NCBI GenBank assembly: GCA_013141295.1
Contig: JABFRG010000186.1
Span: 1-34,116 of the forward strand
Length of the DNA stretch: 34,116 bases
DNA from: Polyangiaceae bacterium
GTDB lineage: Bacteria; Myxococcota_A; Polyangia; Polyangiales; Polyangiaceae
Direction: 5' to 3'
Shown here: piece by piece, positions 15,069 through 23,148 of the stretch
Position numbering within the stretch: the first letter of the stretch is position 1
Layout of the letters: each line of letters starts with the position of its first letter
Program-made: the position numbers and the translations under genes
The notes under the pieces: model-generated
Told to the model about the DNA's origin: nothing
Database searches by the model: none
The model's input: the letters and a program-made list of their open reading frames with translations, nothing else

Positions 15069-16667
15069 TCAGATCGACGCGTCGATCCGGCGAGCCGTTT
15101 CTTCGTAGATCTCGGCGGCTCGGGCATCTCCCAGATCGGCAAGCGCCTTGGCGATGGCTTCGCGAACGTCGAGCTTTCGCGCCTGGAGGTTCGCCCTGAG
15201 CGCCGCCTCGGTTCGTGCACCGGGGCGCGCGACCAGGAGCGGCGCAATGATGCGCGGCCACTTCTTCAGCGACGCGAGCGCGAGCGCGTAGACGCGATCG
15301 TCGTCCATTCGGCCGAACACCAGCGCGGCGATGCGCTCGTGGACGCCCTTCTTCTTCAAGGTCGGGAGGAGCCGCTCGAGCGTCGCGTCGTCGATCGACG
15401 CGCCGTTCACCAAGCGCGCATCGGTCACCGGCCATTCGAGGCCGTGCTCCGCCAGGCCGACGAGGGCATTCGAGAGATCGTCGGAACGAATTCCGTCGAG
15501 CGCCGTGAGTGCGGCGCTCGACGTCTGGTAGTCGAACCGCGTCGCGTGGACGAGATAGACGAGAACCAGAGGCCATGCTGCTTCCAGGTGCGGCCCGCTC
15601 AGATCTACCTGGTTGAGGCGGACTGCTGCCTCCACGAGCTGCCTACAGCCTTCCGAAAGTGGATACGTACGCGCCTCCTCCGACCAACGATCCCACGCGA
15701 GCCGTCGCATGACCGCGAAGCGCAAGGATGGGGGACAGGCGGCCGCGAGCTCCCGAACCCGTCGCAGCGGCGCGGAATGGGGCAGTGCGTCCCAGGCCAC
15801 GAGCCAACGCGAGAGGAGCGACTCGTAGTCCATGAGCGGCGCCTCGAGGGGCGGTCGCGCGTCGTCGGGGATCGGCTCGCGGAGCGGCATCGCCTCGATC
15901 TGCGCGTGTTCCTCGGCGAACGGCCCGGGGCGCATCGCCACCCGCCGCGCGCCTTCGGCCCACGCGCGCACCGTCGCGCTCCGCCATGGCTCCGACCCGA
16001 AGAGCTCCTCGGGTACACCCGGGAGCGTTCCAAAGCGCCGCCTCGTCACCGTGGCGAGCGTCTCGACCGCGTCCGCCCGGGCTTCTGGAGGGATTGCGTC
16101 GCCTCCCGCACCGCACAACGCAGCGAGGAGGGAGTGAACCGCGAGCGCGAACGGTTCACCCGCGAGCGCAGCCTCGAGCAGACCGTCCGCGTCTTCGCCC
16201 GCGTGAATGGCCCGCAGATACGTGGCGGGCCCGTCGAAGGACGGTGACACGAAGGTCAGCTCGATTCCCCAGTCGTGTTTTGCGACCCATTCACCTCGTG
16301 ACGCGTCCCAGACCTCCTCGGAGAGCGGGAACAGCAGGCTCGCGCGTTTCGCAAGCGCGTCGAGGAGATCGTCGACGGATGCGCCGAGCGAAAGAGCGCA
16401 CCCCGCGCAGGTGAGGAGATAGAAGTGCTCGATGCCGTCGGCATCGCGCGCCGTGGCCAGGGCGCTTCCGAACGTGTCGCGCGCGAACACCACGAGCGCG
16501 TCGAAGTGCGCGCTGTGGATGCCGGCGAAGTATCCACGACTCCGAAGGAGGCGAGCCGAGCCTTGCCACTCGTTCCACCTCTCGCCGTTCGGCTCCACGA
16601 CCTCGAAGAAGCCCGCGATCCATCCGAGCCCGTGCATTGCGACCAGGTCGGCGATGGCGGGCTGCAT
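15069..16667 (-). CDS. Unassigned 532-aa protein with HEAT-like C-terminal helices
   Basis: No confident family. The N-terminal domain (about 1-110, 'LGWIAGFFEVVEPNGERW' and 'ADGIEHFYLLTCAGCALSLG') looks like a compact alpha/beta fold. The remainder (about 230-532) is helical with repeat-like units ('LVGLAEHGLEWP', 'ERLLPTLKKKGVHERIAALV', 'VREAIAKALADLGDARAAEI') suggestive of HEAT or armadillo-type repeats. ATG 16667 is used; GTG 16733 with GGAG 10 nt upstream would add 22 residues. There is no signal peptide. It is in a run with the genes at 16784-17395 and 14591-15016. Confidence 0.7.
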   Translation of the reverse strand: MQPAIADLVAMHGLGWIAGFFEVVEPNGERWNEWQGSARLLRSRGYFAGIHSAHFDALVVFARDTFGSALATARDADGIEHFYLLTCAGCALSLGASVDDLLDALAKRASLLFPLSEEVWDASRGEWVAKHDWGIELTFVSPSFDGPATYLRAIHAGEDADGLLEAALAGEPFALAVHSLLAALCGAGGDAIPPEARADAVETLATVTRRRFGTLPGVPEELFGSEPWRSATVRAWAEGARRVAMRPGPFAEEHAQIEAMPLREPIPDDARPPLEAPLMDYESLLSRWLVAWDALPHSAPLRRVRELAAACPPSLRFAVMRRLAWDRWSEEARTYPLSEGCRQLVEAAVRLNQVDLSGPHLEAAWPLVLVYLVHATRFDYQTSSAALTALDGIRSDDLSNALVGLAEHGLEWPVTDARLVNGASIDDATLERLLPTLKKKGVHERIAALVFGRMDDDRVYALALASLKKWPRIIAPLLVARPGARTEAALRANLQARKLDVREAIAKALADLGDARAAEIYEETARRIDASI

Positions 16668-16783
16668 GCTGCCGGTATGGACGCGGCACCGCGTCGGTTC
16701 GCCACGGCGCGCGAGACGTTCCCATCCCTTCACTCGTCACCCGCTCCGTTCACGGCGCTGCGCGCGTTCGGCACTTCCCGAGG

Positions 16784-17395
16784 CTAGCCGGACGGGGGTG
16801 CGACGTCGAGGCCGTCGGACGGCAGCGTCCAGAGGCCGACCACGCGAAAGGGCGCGTGCTCCGGGACGCGCGCGTTGGTGAACGCGCGAAAGGCGAGCGC
16901 GAGGGCCGCGTCGGCGAAGAGCCCGTGCTGGTTCAGGCACGACGCCCACTTCTGCCGGAGGGCGCTGGTCTCCGTCGGCCCGTAGCCGCAGTTGACGAGA
17001 CCGCTGATGCCCCCGTCGAAGACGTCGAACCCCAGGAAGGTCCAGCTCGGAGGCGCGACCAGCGGCTCGGTGATCCCGTGGTCGCGGGCAAGCGCACTCG
17101 CTTCGCGCTCGTCTTCGGCAACAGCGCCCAGGGCAACGAGCACCCAGTGGCCCGCGGGAGCGCCGAACGTGGTAATCGCGCGGGCACGCACGTCGTCGGT
17201 GGTGATCCAGGGGAGCGCATCGAAGCGCGGCGCATCGGGCCTTCGCGGCGGGCTCCAAACGCTTCGATCTACCGACAGGGGCCGAGCGACATCGAGGCAT
17301 AGCAGGTACGTCTCCCGTCGGTCTGCGGTCCAGTCCGCGTCGGGGAGCGCCGGATCCTCCCGGACCTCCGCGCCCTCGTAGAGGATGCTCGGCAT
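16784..17395 (-). CDS. Unassigned 203-aa protein
   Basis: The family is not recognised. It is a soluble, acidic protein with a Gly/aromatic-rich central motif ('SWTFLGFDVFDGGISGLVNC') and a Trp-rich end ('FRVVGLWTLPSDG'). No signal peptide or metal motif is evident. It opens the - strand run that continues with the HEAT-like gene after 116 bp. It is divergent from the spermidine synthase-like gene, with an 87-bp gap that should hold both promoters. Confidence 0.7.
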   Translation of the reverse strand: MPSILYEGAEVREDPALPDADWTADRRETYLLCLDVARPLSVDRSVWSPPRRPDAPRFDALPWITTDDVRARAITTFGAPAGHWVLVALGAVAEDEREASALARDHGITEPLVAPPSWTFLGFDVFDGGISGLVNCGYGPTETSALRQKWASCLNQHGLFADAALALAFRAFTNARVPEHAPFRVVGLWTLPSDGLDVAPPSG

Positions 17396-17482
17396 GCCAC
17401 ACGATGGATGGCACGTGCGGCGGCGTCAATGGGCACCTGCAATTCGGCGCCGCGCGGCCGGGGCCCACGATACTATCGACCG

Positions 17483-19702
17483 ATGAAGCGACTGGCCCTG
17501 CCAGTGTTCGTCGCCGCAACCTTTCTCGCTGCGTTCGTGCTGTTCGCCATGCAGCCCTTTGCGGGTCGCGCACTCTTGCCGCAGTACGGAGGCGCTCCGC
17601 ACGTTTGGGTGACGACGGCGGTGTTCTTCCAGGTAGCGGTGCTCCTGGGGTACAGCTACGCGCACGCAGCTCCCAAGCGCCTCTCGCCGGCGCCGTTGGC
17701 AGGCCTTCACGTTGCGCTCGCGATCGTTGCGTTCATCGCCTTTCGACCGAACGGCCTGGTGGGGGCGGCGGCGCTCGGCAAGCTCCTCGCCGGGGCTCCT
17801 CCCGGCGTGCGACTCCTTTGCCATCTCGCGGTCACCGTGGGCATCCCCGCGTTCTTTCTCTCGTCCACGTCTCCGCTGGTTCAGCTCTTCGTCACACGGA
17901 CGAAGACCATCTCGAATCCGTACTATCTGTATGTTGCAAGTAACGGCGGTAGCCTCCTCGCGCTCGTGGCGTACCCTGCGGTGGTCGAGCCCAACATCGG
18001 GCTCGCCACGCAGTCGGCCTGGTTGCGTGCTGCCCTTGCGGCCGCCGTTGCCTGCGTAGCCGCGTCTGCGTGGCTCGGGAGACTGCGGCCCCCGGATGGG
18101 GCTCCCGACGCCCCCAGCCCAGCGCCGACCGAGGCTCGCGCCTCCGGAGCGACGGGAGAGGCCGCGGAAGGCTCTCCCGCCGCGCCCGATGCGGCGACGC
18201 AGTGGCGCTGGTTTCTTCTGGCTTTCGGTCCCTCCCTGCTCCTCTCCGGCATGACGTTGCACGTGACCACCGACGTCGTGGCGATTCCCCTCTTCTGGGT
18301 CGTTCCCCTCGGCATCTACCTCGTTTCGTTCATGGTCGCGTTCGGACGCTACGGGCAACGCATCTCCGGCCCCGTCCGCCGCATGGCGCTCCTCTTCGGG
18401 ACGTTCCTGATCTGCGCGATGCACGCGAACGTCGCTTCCCTCTGGGCCATTCTTCCGCACGCCCTCTATCTCCTTCTGGCCGCCACCGCCTGCCACTCGA
18501 TCCTGGCCACTTTGCGGCCGCACCCGGTGCATCTCACGCGTTTCTACTTCGTCATGAGCCTCGGGGGCGCCGCGGGCGGCGCGTTCTGTTCCATCGTGGC
18601 GCCGCTCCTTTTCCGGGACCTCACGGAGTACCCCATTGCGATTGTGCTGGTCGCATGGCTGCTCGTTGACGGAACGGATCGACTGCGACCATGGTTCTTG
18701 GCCATCCCCCTCCTCACCGGTGCTCTCACCTACGGTCTCTCGCAGGTCTCACAGCGATGCGCGCTGACCGGGTCGACGGCCGCGGCGTTGGTTTTCGGTC
18801 CGGTCATCCTCCTCGCGCACGGGTTCTCGAAGTACAAGAATCGCTACGCGCTCGCCGTCGCCGGCATCTTCGTGGCCTCCACGCTCTTCTTGCGGGGCGA
18901 TCTTGCCTATCGGAACAGGAACTTCTTCGGAGTTCTGCGCGTCGTCCGCGAGGGCAACGGGCGCTTTCTTTCCATCGTGAACGGTACGACCACCCACGGC
19001 ATCGAGGACGTGCGCGCGCCGGGCACCGCGCTTTCCTACTACCATCCGACGGGCCCCGCCGGAGACTTCTTCGGCATATTGAACCAGCAGCCTCCAGGCC
19101 ATCGCGTCTTCATCATCGGTCTCGGTATCGGGACGCTGGGGGCATACGCAGCGCCGGAAGACCGTTGGACGTTCTTCGAGCTCAACGACCTCGACGTCTA
19201 CTTGGCAAAGGATGCAGGCTACTTTCATGCGCTTTCCTCCATGCGCGCCCCCTACGAGATCGTCGTCGGAGACGCGCGCCTCGAGCTCGAGCACCGGACA
19301 GCCGCCGCGGGGGATGCGGATGTGGTCGTGGTGGACGCATTCAGCTCGGACATGATCCCCATTCACCTGCTCACGGTCGAAGCGGTGAAGCTCTACGACT
19401 TCCACGCGCGGTGGGCGATCCTCTTCCATCTCTCCAACCAGTTCGCGGACCTGGCGCCGGTCACCGCCGCCGCCGCAAGCGCCGTGGGCATGTCTTCGCT
19501 GGTGCGGACGGACCTCGAGCTCAGCCCAGCGGACGTGGGCAAGCGAGCCTCCAGGTGGCTGGTTGCGACGCGGGATCCGCAGCTACTGCGGGCTCTTGCA
19601 CAACGGAATCCGGACTGGGTCACGCCGGCCCCGACGCGTGCGCCGTGGACCGACGACAAGGCGGACGTCCTCTCCGCGCTGAGCGCGAAGACCCCGCATT
19701 GA
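17483..19702 (+). CDS. Membrane-fused spermidine synthase-like protein
   Basis: A 739-aa protein; ATG 17483 starts the first membrane span, and the upstream extension in the track is spurious. About 11-12 transmembrane helices fill residues 1-480, with a Pro/Ala-rich cytosolic loop near 205-235. The C-terminal domain (about 530-710) is a Rossmann methyltransferase/aminopropyltransferase fold: 'VFIIGLGIGTLGAY' (nucleotide loop), 'FFELNDLDVYL', 'GDARLELE', 'DVVVVDAFSSDMIPIHLLT'. Fused proteins of this type are common in Myxococcota and Proteobacteria. The substrate is unproven, and polyamine synthesis should not be assumed. The gene stands alone and converges with the 19742-20287 gene. Confidence 0.85.
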   Translation: MKRLALPVFVAATFLAAFVLFAMQPFAGRALLPQYGGAPHVWVTTAVFFQVAVLLGYSYAHAAPKRLSPAPLAGLHVALAIVAFIAFRPNGLVGAAALGKLLAGAPPGVRLLCHLAVTVGIPAFFLSSTSPLVQLFVTRTKTISNPYYLYVASNGGSLLALVAYPAVVEPNIGLATQSAWLRAALAAAVACVAASAWLGRLRPPDGAPDAPSPAPTEARASGATGEAAEGSPAAPDAATQWRWFLLAFGPSLLLSGMTLHVTTDVVAIPLFWVVPLGIYLVSFMVAFGRYGQRISGPVRRMALLFGTFLICAMHANVASLWAILPHALYLLLAATACHSILATLRPHPVHLTRFYFVMSLGGAAGGAFCSIVAPLLFRDLTEYPIAIVLVAWLLVDGTDRLRPWFLAIPLLTGALTYGLSQVSQRCALTGSTAAALVFGPVILLAHGFSKYKNRYALAVAGIFVASTLFLRGDLAYRNRNFFGVLRVVREGNGRFLSIVNGTTTHGIEDVRAPGTALSYYHPTGPAGDFFGILNQQPPGHRVFIIGLGIGTLGAYAAPEDRWTFFELNDLDVYLAKDAGYFHALSSMRAPYEIVVGDARLELEHRTAAAGDADVVVVDAFSSDMIPIHLLTVEAVKLYDFHARWAILFHLSNQFADLAPVTAAAASAVGMSSLVRTDLELSPADVGKRASRWLVATRDPQLLRALAQRNPDWVTPAPTRAPWTDDKADVLSALSAKTPH

Positions 19703-19741
19703 GCCAATCCCCGACGTCGAAGTCGGCGACCGCAGATCACC

Positions 19742-20287
19742 TCACCGCGGATCGGGGAGCGTCGATTCCTCGGGGGATCCACCCAGGAACACGAAGCGAT
19801 CCTTCTCCGGTTTGGCGTAGGCGTGGCCGTTGGTCGGATGGCCGTCGAAGGGGCCGGCCTTCACCAGGTGCCTGCCCGCTTCCCAGCTGAGCTGAAGACC
19901 GTGCTCGGGCTCCCACGCGACCTCGGCCTCCATTTGCACGTATGCGGTGTCGATGGGCGCGTACTTGCCCGCTTCGAGCATCCCGAAAAAGATGCTGCGG
20001 GGCCGAACGAGCGTCCACACGGTGTCGAGCGTCGGCAGCGCGCCGCCCGGCAGGTCCTCGAGGATCTCTTCACCGACCGCGTCGACGGTCGACGCACAGT
20101 AGGCCACGAGGTGGCGCCCGTCGGCGAGGCGCTCGTCCGGGGTTCGTGCGAGGAAGCTTCGAAGCGCCGGCAACGCCAGGTCGACAGGGATGTCGGCTGG
20201 CTCCACCCGAACCCGCGCGCCATCCAAGTAGGGAATCGCGAGGCTTCCGCCCTTTCGAAGAAGCTCGAGCAGCTCGTGGTCGCTCAA
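19742..20287 (-). CDS. Unassigned 181-aa protein, TTG start coupled to upstream lipoprotein gene
   Basis: A soluble protein ('LSDHELLELLRKGGSLAIPYLDG' to 'GGSPEESTLPDPR'). The central part ('DTVWTLVRPRSIFFGM', then 'AEVAWEPEHGLQLSWEAGRHLV', 'GPFDGHPTNG') resembles small two-part proteins sometimes classed near DUF6985, but I am not certain. No in-frame ATG lies near the upstream stop; the only fitting start is TTG 20287, whose TTGA overlaps the TGA of the 20284-21063 gene. The two genes are probably translationally coupled. The ORF track extension to 20572 is a shadow over that gene. Confidence 0.65.
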   Translation of the reverse strand: MSDHELLELLRKGGSLAIPYLDGARVRVEPADIPVDLALPALRSFLARTPDERLADGRHLVAYCASTVDAVGEEILEDLPGGALPTLDTVWTLVRPRSIFFGMLEAGKYAPIDTAYVQMEAEVAWEPEHGLQLSWEAGRHLVKAGPFDGHPTNGHAYAKPEKDRFVFLGGSPEESTLPDPR

Positions 20288-21063
20288 CGCACCACCACGT
20301 CGGTGCTCGCAGGAAGGACGATCCACTCCGGCTTGGACCAGGTGCGGAGGCTGGTCTGCACCCGATACGTTCCCGGCGTGAGCGGCTTGGTCGCGATGGG
20401 AATCATCACGTCGGTGCCCATGCAGCTCGCCAGGCAATCTTGCGGGCGCGCAGGAGGCCACGCCACCCGACTGGCTTGCCACGTCACCGCGCCTTCGATG
20501 ACGCCGCCCGGCAGGAGCGCCACCACGACGCCGCGCGGGATGGTCACGTGCGAGCACGTCATCCCCATGCACTTGGCGTTCGGCGTGATGGGCATCGGAC
20601 CGGCGGGCGGTGCGATGGTGACGTTCTTATCGGTGGTCACCACGAGGCTCTCGGAAGCGGGGAGCTCGGTGCGAATCGACAGGGTGTGATCGGATACGTT
20701 CGTGATGCGAACGTCGAGGACGAGGGGACCCCCAGGCGAGACGGTGGGCGTGCGCGGGGCGAAGGTGACGCGCACGTCGGAGGCTCGTGGCGCCGCGCCG
20801 TCGAGGCATTGATGCTCCGCGTCGTCCGCGGATCGCGTGAGGCTCGCCTTCTTGACCGCGCACGAGGATGACGCGGCAGCGTCCGCCGGAGCATCGACCG
20901 TGGCGGAGGCATCGACGATCTCCGGCGCCGGGCTCACGACGCCGGCGTCCAGCGGTGCCGCGACCTCGGTGGGCTTCGGTGGCGGCGCTCCCCCGCACGC
21001 CGCGCCGGCCGAAAGCGCGATGAGAGCAAGGAGGGCGCGAGGGTTCGGTGCGAAGGCGAGCAT
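20284..21063 (-). CDS. Putative lipoprotein with beta-sandwich-like body
   Basis: A 259-aa protein with a signal sequence ('LLALIALSAGAAC', lipobox imperfect) and a Pro/Ala/Asp stalk. The body looks like an Ig-type beta sandwich: 'GGPLVLDVRITNVSDHTLSI' is the pattern seen in proteins whose strands describe extracellular adhesion or inhibitor folds (BsuPI-like), followed by 'LTPGTYRVQTSLRTW'. Four cysteines may pair. No enzyme motif is seen. It is the first gene of a two-gene coupled unit with the 181-aa protein. Confidence 0.75.
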   Translation of the reverse strand: MLAFAPNPRALLALIALSAGAACGGAPPPKPTEVAAPLDAGVVSPAPEIVDASATVDAPADAAASSSCAVKKASLTRSADDAEHQCLDGAAPRASDVRVTFAPRTPTVSPGGPLVLDVRITNVSDHTLSIRTELPASESLVVTTDKNVTIAPPAGPMPITPNAKCMGMTCSHVTIPRGVVVALLPGGVIEGAVTWQASRVAWPPARPQDCLASCMGTDVMIPIATKPLTPGTYRVQTSLRTWSKPEWIVLPASTDVVVR

Positions 21064-21214
21064 CGTCTTGTGTGAAACGGGAGCGTAGCGCGAGTCTTAC
21101 ACGACGAGAAAGACGTCTCGTTCGCTCGGTGCGCTTGCGGCAGCGCACGGACAGTGGGCGCCAACGTGCGGTGGGACGATTGCGAGCGGTGAACGCGCAT
21201 GTCACCGTCTGGCC

Positions 21215-22072
21215 ATGGCTTCTACGCACCGTACGCGATCGCTCTCCCTGCTGGTCGGGGCCGTTGGCCTGCTCTTCGCCTGTTCTCAGGGAGCCTCGGA
21301 GACGCCCAGCTCTCCGACGAACGCCGACGGCGGCGTCACCTCGGAGGAGGCGGGCGCCGCCACGGTGGACTTCACGTTCCGCGTGACGGGTATGCGCGCC
21401 TACTTCCAATTGATGGGCGAGTCCGAGGTCGAGGCGATGCTGGCGGTGGCGGAGACCGAGTCCGGCAAGCGCGTCTTCTGGAAAGCGAGCACCATTCGCT
21501 CGAGCGTCGACGTCGTCGAGTTCTCGGCGCCCGGTCTCCTGCAGAAGGGTGTATCCTACAGCATTGGTGCCGCGGTCGGAGGCTACGGCTACCTGGAGAT
21601 ACCGCCGGTCACGGACCAGGTCGTCGTGGAGATGACGCAGGAAGAATACCGGACCAAGCTGGGCAACGAGTACAAGCGGGCCTACGACCTGCTCACCACG
21701 CCGCTCAAGCTCAAGCCCGGCACCTACGAAGGTCGCGTCGCCGCAACCGGCACGCAAATCCAATACGTGGTGGGGTCCGAAGGGTACTTGAGCCCGGTCC
21801 ACCTCATCTACGGATGCACCGGCAGCACGTCCACATGCGGGGGCCCTGCGGGGCAGTCCATCGAGCCGTGCTCGCGATCGCTGGTGCGTGGGGACACGGA
21901 GCAGGCGCATATCGGCACCTCCGTGAGCTCGGGCCTCAGCCTGGTGGGCGACATTCGGGCCGACACCGACAAGCTCGTTTTCACCGGGAAGGTCGCCAAG
22001 ACGAATTGCTGTTCCGAGGCACTCAACCTCGACCTTGTGCGCATCTCGAACAACACCCAGGGCTGCAAGTAG
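21215..22072 (+). CDS. Secreted lipoprotein of unknown function
   Basis: A 285-aa protein with a good lipobox ('LLFAC', Cys23), a short Ser/Thr/Asp stalk ('SSPTNADGGVTSEEAG') and a beta-rich body ('VDFTFRVTGMRAYF', 'VSYSIGAAVGGYGYLEIPP', 'LKLKPGTYEGRVAATG'). Six or seven cysteines in the C-terminal third suggest disulfides. No family was recognised. The gene is divergent from the lipoprotein gene ending upstream (151-bp gap) and convergent with the DsbA-like gene. Confidence 0.75.
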   Translation: MASTHRTRSLSLLVGAVGLLFACSQGASETPSSPTNADGGVTSEEAGAATVDFTFRVTGMRAYFQLMGESEVEAMLAVAETESGKRVFWKASTIRSSVDVVEFSAPGLLQKGVSYSIGAAVGGYGYLEIPPVTDQVVVEMTQEEYRTKLGNEYKRAYDLLTTPLKLKPGTYEGRVAATGTQIQYVVGSEGYLSPVHLIYGCTGSTSTCGGPAGQSIEPCSRSLVRGDTEQAHIGTSVSSGLSLVGDIRADTDKLVFTGKVAKTNCCSEALNLDLVRISNNTQGCK

Positions 22073-22105
22073 GTCCGTTCTTCGGCGTGCGGTCGCCCCA
22101 CGAAG

Positions 22106-22141
22106 TCCGCCGCCGCCTCGCCCGCGGTGAGCCTCGGCGGA
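22106..22141. terminator. Possible weak bidirectional hairpin between convergent genes
   Basis: TCCGCCG and CGGCGGA form a 7-bp inverted repeat with a 22-nt spacer in the 107-bp gap between the convergent genes ending at 22072 and 22180. No T-tract follows on either strand, so intrinsic termination is doubtful. Confidence 0.25.
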
Positions 22142-22179
22142 GTTGACCCGGCCCGGGGCCATTCTTCAAGCGCGCCGAC

Positions 22180-22992
22180 TCAGCGGGCTTGGGATGCAAC
22201 GAGCCAGTGGCCGAAGTTGTTGTTGCAGCGGAAGCCGTACAGATCACGGGCGGCGACGCCGCTCTCCTTGGCTTTCTGCGCGGCCTCGAGCTCCCGGTCC
22301 ACGGCCGCGAAAAGCTCCGCCTGCTGTTGCTCCACCGCCGCACCGTTGTAGCGCGCGCCGTTCAGGAAGAACGTGGGACTGCCCTCCAGCTTGAGCCGCT
22401 TCGCCTCCTCCATGGATGCCGATACCCGTGCGGCATACGCGTGACTCTCCAGCGCGCTTCGAAAGGCGCCCTTGTCCGCAACCCCCGCGAGTTGTCCCAT
22501 ACCGACCATGTTATCGACGGTCGCGGTGCCCTGGAACGCGGCGAGGCGCTCCAGCATGGCCTGCAGCGCAGGTGTTCGGCCGAGCGCGTAGGCGGCATGA
22601 AGCGCTTCCGCGGCGATTCCCTGATCGGGCCAGTAAGGCATGTAATAGTCTCGCCACACGAAGCGGATCGCATCGCCGTAGCGCTGCTGCAATTTGTGCG
22701 TGAGCTCCAGCGTCAACTGGGCCATCCGTCGCGTATACGCTCCGTAGTGGACCCACGTCAGCGGCGCCGTGCGCGTGCCGAGCACGGTGTCTTCGTCGGT
22801 CACCCGGATGGGGGCGCGCTCCTGCGGAAACGCGTCCGACTCGGCCACGCGTTGGGGTCGGGTCTCTCGCGCCGAAGACGCCTCGACGGTCGGCGTTGCC
22901 GAGCCTGCAGCCGCGGGAACCGAAGGCTCGGTGGCGGGGGGACATGCGGCGCACAGCGCGCAGAACAGCGAAACGGTGAACGACGAACGCAT
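22180..22992 (-). CDS. Exported DsbA/thioredoxin-fold protein lacking the CXXC active site
   Basis: A 270-aa protein starting at ATG 22992 with a Cys-containing export signal ('FCALCAAC') and a Pro/Ala/Thr linker to about residue 60. The fold is DsbA/DSBA-like: a first strand 'APLTWVHYGAYTRRMAQLTLEL', helical insert, and the cis-Pro loop 'GSPTFFLNGARYNG' (205-216). Where DsbA-type proteins have CPxC, this one has 'AYTR' (85-88), so neither redox cysteine is present. A single Cys occurs near the C-terminus ('RCNNNFGHW'). It is likely a non-redox scaffold or binding protein in the periplasm. It is transcribed downstream of the AAA gene after a repeat-containing gap. Confidence 0.8.
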   Translation of the reverse strand: MRSSFTVSLFCALCAACPPATEPSVPAAAGSATPTVEASSARETRPQRVAESDAFPQERAPIRVTDEDTVLGTRTAPLTWVHYGAYTRRMAQLTLELTHKLQQRYGDAIRFVWRDYYMPYWPDQGIAAEALHAAYALGRTPALQAMLERLAAFQGTATVDNMVGMGQLAGVADKGAFRSALESHAYAARVSASMEEAKRLKLEGSPTFFLNGARYNGAAVEQQQAELFAAVDRELEAAQKAKESGVAARDLYGFRCNNNFGHWLVASQAR

Positions 22993-23090
22993 GGGCGCAC
23001 GGACTACCATGCAGCGCCGCTTCGGTCACGCACCCTGGCCTCCGGCGCATCCGCGCAATGCGCCACATGGCGCCAGCCGTTCTGCACATG

Positions 23091-23123
23091 GCAGAGGGGG
23101 TCCCTCACTTCGTTCGGGATGAC
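23091..23123 (+). repeat. Short dispersed palindromic repeat, copy 2
   Basis: It is identical to copy 1 except for one base (CTCACTT for CTCGCTT) and in the same orientation. It contains GAGGG-GGT-CCCTC and is followed directly by a second palindrome at 23121-23135. It lies between the DsbA-like gene and the stop of the AAA gene. Confidence 0.8.
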
Positions 23124-23135
23124 CCCAGGGGGGTC
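23121..23135 (-). terminator. Hairpin downstream of the AAA gene, possible terminator or mRNA-end structure
   Basis: GACCCC-AGG-GGGGTC is a perfect 6-bp stem with a 3-nt loop, 13 nt beyond the stop codon of the giant AAA gene on the - strand. No U-run follows. It may protect the 3' end or reduce read-through into the DsbA-like gene. Confidence 0.3.
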
Positions 23136-23148
23136 GTGACGATGCGGT

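Noticed and set aside
19703-19741. CCGAC-GTCGAA-GTCGG inverted repeat between convergent genes
   Set aside because: The 5-bp stem has no T-tract and is within chance for this GC content.
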